From: Labilithrix sp.
Lineage (GTDB): Bacteria > Myxococcota_A > Polyangia > Polyangiales > Polyangiaceae
NCBI GenBank assembly: GCA_019637105.1
Contig: JAHBWF010000071.1
Coordinates: 1-37,657, forward strand
DNA length: 37,657 nt
Direction of reading: 5' to 3'
Shown here: positions 32,081-37,657 of the stretch, in pieces
Layout of the letters: every line of letters starts with the position of its first letter
Position numbering within the stretch: the first letter of the stretch is position 1
Translations under genes and position numbers: made by a program
The notes under the pieces: model-generated
Databases searched by the model: none
What the model was told of the DNA's origin: nothing
Seen by the model: only the letters and a program-made list of their open reading frames with translations

Positions 32081-33892
32081 ATGGACTCGACGGTTCGGAG
32101 CGGTGGGGGCGGGGGGATCGACGGGGGCGGGCTCCCGCGACCGGGAGAGGTCATCTGCGGGAAATACCGCATCGACTCCGTGGTCGGGACGGGCGGGATG
32201 GGCGTCGTCATGGGCGCCGTCGACACGTCGCTCGGGCGCGCGGTCGCGATCAAGTTCCTCGCGCCCCACAAGGCGTCGCGCGAGGGCGCGGTCGCGCGTT
32301 TCCTCCGCGAAGCCCGCGCCGCCGCCGCCATCCAGAGCGAGCACGTGGTGCGCGTGTTCGAGGCGAGCACCCTCCCGAACGGCGCGCCGTTCATCGTCAT
32401 GGAGCACCTCCGCGGGGTCGACCTCGCGCAGCTCCTCCAGCGGCGCGGGGCGCTCCCGATCGACGAAGCGTGCGATCTCCTCCTCCAGGCGTGCGAGGCG
32501 CTCGGCGAGGCGCACGGCCGAGGGATCGTCCACCGCGACCTCAAGCCTCAGAACCTGTTCTTGACGCACCGGCCGGACGGCTCGCCGTGCGTGAAGGTGC
32601 TCGACTTCGGCATCTCGAAGGCCGTCGACGAGGGCGCGCAGAACCTGACGTCGACGGACACGGTGATGGGCACGCCGCTCTACATGTCGCCGGAGCAGGT
32701 GCGGAGCCTGAAGAACGTGGACGCGCGCGCCGACATCTGGGCGCTCGGCTCGATCCTCTTCGAGCTGCTCACGCTCTCGCCGATCTTCCACGCGCCCAGC
32801 GCGTCGGCGCTCTGCGCGATGATCGCGATGGACCCGCCGACGCCGCTCCGCGCGCGGCGCCCGCAGGCGCCGGCCGAGCTCGAGGCGGTGATCCTCCGCT
32901 GCCTCCACAAGGACCCCGCGGGCCGCTTCCAGGACGTGGCCGCGCTCGCCGAAGCGCTCGCCCCCTTCGCGTCCGAGCGCGGTCGCCTCTCCGCGACGCG
33001 CGTCTCCCGCGTCGTGCGCGCGGGGACGGGGCCGGCGCCGTTCGGCGGCGGGACCGCGCGCCCCCACTCGCCGATGGCGTCGCCGGCGGCGTCGCCGATG
33101 GGCCTGCTCGCGGTCGGGATGTCGACGACGGGGCTGGGATCGACCGTCGGCGATCCGTCGCGCTCGTCGTTCACGCCGAGCTTCCCTCGGATGGATCCGG
33201 GCTCGCTGCCCGGCGCGCCGGGCCCGACGCAGAGCACGTGGCATCAGACCCAGGCGAACACGACGGGGCAGCCGCCGGGGACGAGCGGCGTCGTCGTCGC
33301 CGTGCTCGGCGTGATCACGGGGCTCGTCCTGCTCGCGCTCGTCGGCGGCGGGGCGTGGTACTTCGTCATCCGCAAGGACGCCTCGCTCACGGCGGCGACG
33401 GACGGGCCCGACGCGAGCGCGCCCGGCGCGACCGTCGTCCCCGCGCCGCTGCCTGCGCCCAGCGCCTCGACGACCGCGGTGACGACGGCGACGGCGACGG
33501 CGACCTCCCCCGCGCCGTCGCCCGCGCCCGCGCCCACGGCGCGGAGAGACGGCGGCGCCCCCGCGCCGACGGACGCCGGCGCTCCCATGCAGAAGGACGC
33601 CGGCGCGCCGTCGCCCGACAAGGACAAGGAAGAAGCGGAGCGGCTCGCGGCGCTCGCGCGGTCGGCGGAGACGAACTGCAACCACCACCGCCAGCAGATG
33701 ACGACCTTCGCGCGCGACGAGGCGTCGCGCAAGACCGCGGCGACGCGGGCGAAGGGCTTCATGTGCCGTGGCTTGGCCGGCTCGAAGTGCGAGCGCCAGG
33801 TCTGCCTCGAGGCCTGCCTGATCCTCAACGATTCGATGTGCATCCAGAACGCTCGGTACGCGATCGACCACGGGCCGACGCCGAAATACTGA
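32081..33892 (+). CDS. Hanks-type Ser/Thr protein kinase with a transmembrane helix and Cys-rich tail
   Basis: The 603-aa protein has an N-terminal kinase domain (about 28-300) with all key motifs: the Gly loop GTGGMG, VAIK (Lys58), HRDLKPQN (Asp153), DFG (Asp175), GTPLYMSPEQ and the catalytic-core Asp-Ile-Trp. A Pro/Ser/Thr-rich linker follows, then one membrane helix (about 403-430). An exported Ala/Pro/Thr-rich segment leads to a Cys-containing C-terminus (NCNHHRQQ, FMCRG, KCERQVCLEACL, SMCIQN). The topology places the kinase inside and the Cys-rich domain outside, a sensor layout. The only in-frame ATG near the start is 32081, with a stop 15 nt upstream; GGAGG directly abuts it, so the ribosome site is poorly spaced. 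Confidence 0.93.
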   Translation: MDSTVRSGGGGGIDGGGLPRPGEVICGKYRIDSVVGTGGMGVVMGAVDTSLGRAVAIKFLAPHKASREGAVARFLREARAAAAIQSEHVVRVFEASTLPNGAPFIVMEHLRGVDLAQLLQRRGALPIDEACDLLLQACEALGEAHGRGIVHRDLKPQNLFLTHRPDGSPCVKVLDFGISKAVDEGAQNLTSTDTVMGTPLYMSPEQVRSLKNVDARADIWALGSILFELLTLSPIFHAPSASALCAMIAMDPPTPLRARRPQAPAELEAVILRCLHKDPAGRFQDVAALAEALAPFASERGRLSATRVSRVVRAGTGPAPFGGGTARPHSPMASPAASPMGLLAVGMSTTGLGSTVGDPSRSSFTPSFPRMDPGSLPGAPGPTQSTWHQTQANTTGQPPGTSGVVVAVLGVITGLVLLALVGGGAWYFVIRKDASLTAATDGPDASAPGATVVPAPLPAPSASTTAVTTATATATSPAPSPAPAPTARRDGGAPAPTDAGAPMQKDAGAPSPDKDKEEAERLAALARSAETNCNHHRQQMTTFARDEASRKTAATRAKGFMCRGLAGSKCERQVCLEACLILNDSMCIQNARYAIDHGPTPKY

Positions 33893-34002
33893 CGGGGGGC
33901 GGCCCTCCGCGGCCGTCGCCGAAGCCGCACGCGCGCGGCCCGCGACCGCGCGAGGTCGGGGACAGAGGCCGGCCAAATGTGCTAGAAAGTTCGGCTTCTG
34001 GC

Positions 34003-34926
34003 ATGATCGACGATTCACCCGTGTTCGAGCGGTTCGTATCGCTCGCCAAACGAGAGCTGCAGGCGGACGACGTGCGCATGCTCGCGCTGGGCGAGGCGAC
34101 GCCGGAGGCCGACAACGTCCTGGTCAGCCGGTTGTCCGACGGCCGGCACGTCGTGGCCAGCTTCGCCGAGGCGCCGAAGGATCGCGACGCCCTCGAGCGT
34201 CGCCTCGCGATGCTCGCGAACACGTTCTCCGAGGCGCTCGCCTCGCCGCCTTCGGAGAGGACGCGGATCCGCCAGCCGGTCGCCACCTCGCTCCACGAGG
34301 AGCTCAAGGCGCTCGCCGCGCGCGCCCGCGCGCTCGACGTCGTCGTCATCGACACCGACTCGCCCGTCGTCTGGGGGTGCGCGTCCGTCCCGGCGCGGCC
34401 GCGCGCGCGCAACGAGCTGCTCCTTCGTGAGGTCTCCGACCGCGAGCTCGCGTCGCAGGTCGACGACGACAGCGGCCCGCTGCAGGACGTCAGTCCCGAG
34501 CCTCCCGTCGCGGTCGAGCTCTCGGGCGGCGCGAAGGGCGGGCAGCGTGACAGCTCGCCGGTCCCGGCCGAGTCGGCGGCGGTGGTCAGCGAGCAAGGCG
34601 ACGACGATCTGCCGCGCGAGAGCGAGGCGACGCGCCGCGCGATCGCGGCCGTTCGCCGCCTCCCGGCGCTCGACGGCCTCCACAAGGGGCGTCACCTCCG
34701 GCACGTCGAGCGCGAGCACGACTTCGTCCTCGCGCTGTCGTTCTCCGGCATCTACATCCTCTGCCTCGTGTTCGACGGCGAGTTCGACGAGCTGCGCGCC
34801 GAGCGCGCCGCCGCGGACGCGCTCCCGCGCATCGAGCGCCTCGTCTCCGCGCTCCCTCCGCTCGATCCCGATCCGCCGCAGCCGATGGGCGGCGTCGTCG
34901 CGCTCCGCAGCCGCCGACGACGGTGA
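34003..34926 (+). CDS. Unrecognised two-part protein coupled to a dioxygenase gene
   Basis: The 307-aa cytoplasmic protein belongs to no family I can name. Two ordered parts (about 1-130 and 210-290) flank a disordered acidic middle. Each part alternates helix and strand in a roadblock- or GAF-like manner: ALDVVVIDTDSPVVWGCA in the first, and DFVLALSFSGIYILCLVFDG in the second. That pattern is suggestive only. The ATG at 34003 opens the frame after an AT-rich stretch (TGTGCTAGAAAG). The stop overlaps the dioxygenase start as GTGA, so they are cotranslated. Confidence 0.8.
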   Translation: MIDDSPVFERFVSLAKRELQADDVRMLALGEATPEADNVLVSRLSDGRHVVASFAEAPKDRDALERRLAMLANTFSEALASPPSERTRIRQPVATSLHEELKALAARARALDVVVIDTDSPVVWGCASVPARPRARNELLLREVSDRELASQVDDDSGPLQDVSPEPPVAVELSGGAKGGQRDSSPVPAESAAVVSEQGDDDLPRESEATRRAIAAVRRLPALDGLHKGRHLRHVEREHDFVLALSFSGIYILCLVFDGEFDELRAERAAADALPRIERLVSALPPLDPDPPQPMGGVVALRSRRRR

Positions 34927-35732
34927 GCTCTCCGAGCGGCGGGCCGCCGGCCCGGCACGTCCCTCCGATCTTCGTCTCGCACGGCGCGCCGTCGTCCGCG
35001 CTCGACGCGGAGAGCGCCGGCGAGCTCGCCGCGTGGGGCCGAGAGCTCCCTCGGCCGCGCGGCATCCTCGTCGTGAGCGCGCACTGGCAGGCGCCGACGC
35101 TCAGCCGCGGCTCGACGGCGTCGCGTCCGAAGCTCCTCCGCGACTTCGACGGGTACGACGGCGCGGAGCGCGCCGCGGCCCTCGAGCACGTCGCCTACGA
35201 CGCGCCCGGCGCCTCGGAGCTCGCCTACGAGCTCGGCGCCGTCGTCCCCGTCGAGCGCACCGAGCGCGGCTGGGATCACGGCGTCTGGAGCCCGCTCCTC
35301 CGCATGTTCCCCGACGCCGACGTCCCGGTCCTCCAGCTTTCGCTCGTGCAAGGGGCCGTGCCCCGCCGGCTCTTCGGGATCGGGCGCAAGATCGGCGTGC
35401 TCGCCGCGCGCGGCTACCTCCTCGTCGGGAGCGGCGGCGTCACGCACAACACGCTGGAGCTCGATCCCCGCAAGGACGCTCCGCCGGCGGCCGCCGCGCG
35501 CGCGTTCGACGCGTGGGTCGCGAACCTGCTCGCCGACGCCGAGCTCGACGAGCTCCTCGCCTGGCGCTCGCAGGGGCCCGACGCGCGCCGCGCGAACCCG
35601 ACGTCGGAGCACCTCGATCCGCTCTTCGTCGTCGCGGGGGCCGCGAGCCTCTACGATCACGCGGTCGGCTTCCCGATCCGCGGGTTCGAGCACGGCACGC
35701 TCAGCCGTCGTTGCGTCCAGTTCGGCCGCTGA
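34923..35732 (+). CDS. LigB-family (DODA-type) extradiol dioxygenase
   Basis: The 269-aa class III extradiol enzyme is of the YgiD/4,5-DOPA dioxygenase type. Metal-ligand and catalytic His are in place: SHGAPS (His20), SAHW (His54), WDHGVW (His119) and VTHN (His175), with a further His in the C-terminal RGFEHGT. These enzymes open catechol rings or act on related aromatics; the substrate here is unknown. The start is GTG, overlapping the preceding stop, an arrangement that ties it to the unrecognised upstream protein. A Rieske oxygenase lies about 10 kb away, with no evident pathway link. Confidence 0.92.
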   Translation: MSSPSGGPPARHVPPIFVSHGAPSSALDAESAGELAAWGRELPRPRGILVVSAHWQAPTLSRGSTASRPKLLRDFDGYDGAERAAALEHVAYDAPGASELAYELGAVVPVERTERGWDHGVWSPLLRMFPDADVPVLQLSLVQGAVPRRLFGIGRKIGVLAARGYLLVGSGGVTHNTLELDPRKDAPPAAAARAFDAWVANLLADAELDELLAWRSQGPDARRANPTSEHLDPLFVVAGAASLYDHAVGFPIRGFEHGTLSRRCVQFGR

Positions 35733-35806
35733 CGCGCCGCGACCCCTCGGGCGGAGCGGGCGGGGCGCGACGCGCGGCGGCGAGCGCGTCCGTGCGGGCG
35801 ACGCGA

Positions 35807-36295
35807 TCAGCGGTGAGGCGCCATCAGCTTCACGCAGAGCTCGCTCGCTCGGCAGGCGGCGACGCGGGCCACGCTGTCGATCGGGTTCGTGCAGCTCTCG
35901 CCGCGGATGGCGTCGAGGCACTCGTCGAGCTCCTTGCCGTCGATGCCGCTCGGGCACTCGCTCGTCTTCAGCTCGGCGTGGACCCTCGTCCGCACCTCGC
36001 GCGCGCAGACCTCGCCGCTCGTGATGTGCTTGTCCGGCCCGACGTTGTTGCACGCGACCTCGCGCGCGCAGCGCGACGCTACGATGCGGTCGATGGCGGC
36101 GTCGTTCGCGACCCACGAGGCGGCGGTGAGCGTCGTGACGCCCGCGCGGTCCTGATCGTTCGGGTTCTTCGCCAGGCGCTCGACGAGCGCGCCGGGCTGC
36201 TCCTTCGAGGTGGCGGGATCGGTCTCGCGCGCGCGATCACGGCTGCACGCGCTCACGAGGAGAGCGGCAGCGAGGAAACAAGTAACGGATTTCAT
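35807..36295 (-). CDS. Small Cys-rich lipoprotein (DUF6184-like)
   Basis: The 162-aa precursor has a lipoprotein signal (lipobox VSAC, Cys17), a short linker, then a domain with an even set of cysteines: CAREVACN, EVCAREV, TSECPSG, DECLDAIRGESC and AACRASELC. The spacing and the AIDRIVASRCARE start fit my recollection of the myxobacterial DUF6184 lipoproteins, whose role is unknown. The cysteines suggest disulphides in the periplasm. The ATG at 36295 has GGAGG 8 nt upstream and gives the signal peptide directly, so the longer frame from 36364 is rejected. Confidence 0.85.
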   Translation of the reverse strand: MKSVTCFLAAALLVSACSRDRARETDPATSKEQPGALVERLAKNPNDQDRAGVTTLTAASWVANDAAIDRIVASRCAREVACNNVGPDKHITSGEVCAREVRTRVHAELKTSECPSGIDGKELDECLDAIRGESCTNPIDSVARVAACRASELCVKLMAPHR

Positions 36296-36303
36296 GGGTG
36301 ATT

Positions 36304-36308
36304 CCTCC
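36304..36308 (-). promoter_or_regulatory. Shine-Dalgarno deciding the start of the Cys-rich lipoprotein
   Basis: GGAGG on the minus strand lies 8 nt upstream of the ATG at 36295. It supports that start over the longer frame to 36364. Confidence 0.65.
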
Positions 36309-36418
36309 GCATGGCTCGGATGCAACCGAGGTGCCTCGCCGAAGCGCGAGCGTGCGGAGGTCACCGAGAAGACGCGGAGAAGGGCGGGGCGCGCGCCGCC
36401 GCGGCGAGCGGCGGGCCG

Positions 36419-37657
36419 TCACCAAGGGAACCACTCGCGCGGCACCTTTTGCCACGCGGTGGGACGGCGCGGATCGCCCTCGGGGAGGACGAGCGAGCCG
36501 ACGAAATCGGCGTGCTCGTACACGCCGCCGATCGACTTGGCGATGCTGTCGAGGTCGATGTCGCTCACGACGCCGTTGCTCGTCGCCTTGTAGAACTGCA
36601 CGGTGATGCGGATCGGAAACTTCGGATCGCGCTCGAACCGCAGTCCGTGGCCTTCGTTGTACGGCCCGACGTTCGGCCCGTGACCGAGCACCGCTTGCTC
36701 GACGTCGCTCCGGTCGTCCGCGGGCGCCGCCGCCTCGGCCGCCGGCGCGGCCGCCGCCTTCGCCGGCGCGGCGCCGCCCTTGGACGCGGCGCCGGGCAGC
36801 GATCCTCCGAGGCGTCCGAGGTTGTGGTGCTTCAACGGGACCTGCACGAGGAACAGGACGTCCGCGCCCTTCTGCAGCGCGCTCTTGTCGTCGTCGGTCT
36901 TCGGGCCGCCCTGCGCGGCGATGCGCTGCTCGACGTCGCTCTTGCGCTCCGCGGTGAACGCGGCGCGGCTCCCTTTGTTGTTGAAATACAGCTCCTGACC
37001 CCAGCCGGCCGCGGTGAAGTCCTCGCTCTTGTTCTCGATCACCTGCATGCTCGAGCCCTGGCGCGTCACGAGGATCGTGAGCACCGCGGGCGAGCCCGGC
37101 GCGGACTGGTAGTTGAAGAGGACCGGGTTGAACTCCGCCTTGCCGCTCTTCGGGATCGGGAGGAAGACGGCCTGCGCGCTGACGAGGAAGTGCGAGTCGC
37201 GCGGCGCGAGCATGTTGCCGTCGCCGAGGATCGAGTCGGGGCGCGACGCGAACGCCTTGAGGTTCTTGAGCACGTCGGTCAGCGGGACGCTCCGGAGGCT
37301 CCCCGGCGAGCGCTGCTCGTTGCCGACGCGCACGAAGAAGCGGTCGGCCGGCACGTCGCCCGTCTTGTCGGTGAAGTTCGGGTGGCGGATGACCGGCATG
37401 ATCGACGAGCGGAACTGACCGCCCTCGTCGCGCCGCCGGACCTGAAGCGTGAGGTCGGAGATGTTCGGTCCGAGCGCCGAGCCCTGCGCGCGCCCGGTGT
37501 CCTCCCACATCACGTTGAGGAGCGACATCTTGCGGCGCGCGACGCGCGCCTGGAGATCGCCGTCGGAGACCATGCCGGCGACCTTGTCGATCACGCGGGC
37601 GTATTCGCGGCTCTCCTCCGGCGCCATGATGCCCCAGTCGGGCTCGTCGCCGGCGGT
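36419..37657 (-). CDS. Partial protein of unknown function (5' end off the window)
   Basis: At least 412 aa; the frame stays open to the right edge with coding-like residues (AGDEPDWGI) before the first ATG at 37627, so the start is probably outside. No family is recognised. The visible part has a helical N-terminus (EYARVIDKVAGMVSDGDL), beta-rich stretches with VFLPIPKSG, an Ala/Lys/Pro-rich linker (about 280-305 counted from 37627), then a C-terminal beta region (FPIRITVQFYKATSNG, ending WFPW). No catalytic motif, membrane helix or Cys pair is visible. It is the same strand as, and upstream of, the Cys-rich lipoprotein, 123 nt apart. Confidence 0.75.
   Translation of the reverse strand, partial: TAGDEPDWGIMAPEESREYARVIDKVAGMVSDGDLQARVARRKMSLLNVMWEDTGRAQGSALGPNISDLTLQVRRRDEGGQFRSSIMPVIRHPNFTDKTGDVPADRFFVRVGNEQRSPGSLRSVPLTDVLKNLKAFASRPDSILGDGNMLAPRDSHFLVSAQAVFLPIPKSGKAEFNPVLFNYQSAPGSPAVLTILVTRQGSSMQVIENKSEDFTAAGWGQELYFNNKGSRAAFTAERKSDVEQRIAAQGGPKTDDDKSALQKGADVLFLVQVPLKHHNLGRLGGSLPGAASKGGAAPAKAAAAPAAEAAAPADDRSDVEQAVLGHGPNVGPYNEGHGLRFERDPKFPIRITVQFYKATSNGVVSDIDLDSIAKSIGGVYEHADFVGSLVLPEGDPRRPTAWQKVPREWFPW

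Noticed and set aside
23311-35732. An aromatic degradation cluster joining the Rieske oxygenase and the LigB-type dioxygenase
   Set aside because: They lie about 10 kb apart on opposite strands with unrelated genes between, and no ferredoxin, reductase, dehydrogenase or hydrolase genes accompany them.
1-37657. Mobile element, prophage or integrated plasmid
   Set aside because: No transposase, integrase, tRNA-flanking repeat or phage structural gene is visible. Coding strands and composition are mostly continuous, except slightly around 5.4-6.2 kb and 31.6-31.8 kb.

Overview
This is a very GC-rich chromosomal segment with dense bidirectional coding and strong G/C preference at third codon positions. 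Many lipoproteins carry low-complexity Ser/Gly/Asp or Ala/Pro linkers. The window also holds a Hanks-type Ser/Thr kinase with one membrane helix, an FHA-fronted sigma-54 activator, a fibro-slime lipoprotein, a YfbK-like VWA lipoprotein and a small Cys-rich lipoprotein. Together these suggest a myxobacterium (Myxococcota, probably Polyangiales). That is an inference from gene families and composition; no rRNA or other marker gene is present.

Layout. 1-5.0 kb: an edge-truncated single-pass membrane protein (-), a VWA lipoprotein (+), a membrane-anchored alpha/beta hydrolase (-), the frameshifted 3' remnant of an endonuclease/exonuclease/phosphatase-family gene (+) and a DUF1361-like membrane protein (-). 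5.4-7.4 kb: a free-standing clan CD (C80-like) cysteine peptidase candidate and an SPFH/band-7 lipoprotein. 7.5-12.6 kb, all minus: PEBP protein, fibro-slime lipoprotein, LarA-like protein, and an EptA-like alkaline-phosphatase-superfamily transferase 15 nt behind it. 12.7-16.1 kb, plus: a coupled set of DUF2267 x2, aspartoacylase-like hydrolase and GCS2-type carboxylate-amine ligase. 16.4-19.4 kb, plus: tandem universal stress protein, GAF-PAS histidine kinase and response regulator. 19.5-22.8 kb, minus: a Gly-rich heptad-repeat lipoprotein, then a two-gene operon of an FHA-sigma54 activator and an unknown partner. 23-24 kb, plus: a 47-aa gene and a lipoprotein. 24.2-27 kb, minus: Rieske oxygenase, its overlapping TetR regulator with two palindromic operators, and a HAD phosphatase. 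27.2-29 kb, plus: an FG-GAP/UnbV lipoprotein. 29.1-31.5 kb, minus: a LigD-like protein whose ligase domain has lost its catalytic lysine. 32.1-35.7 kb, plus: a Ser/Thr kinase, an unrecognised protein and a LigB-type dioxygenase. 35.8-37.7 kb, minus: a Cys-rich lipoprotein and an edge-truncated unknown.

Functionally this is mostly chromosomal housekeeping, signalling and cell-envelope content. I see no transposase, integrase, phage gene, CRISPR array, tRNA/rRNA or large biosynthetic cluster. The points most worth a second look are: (a) the degenerate LigD; (b) the lone clan CD peptidase candidate; (c) the coupled DUF2267/AstE-like/GCS2 trio; (d) the heptapeptide-repeat lipoprotein; and (e) a recurrent pattern of short (17-55 bp) tandem duplications at gene 3' ends and in spacers. 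None of these proves an undescribed system from sequence alone.
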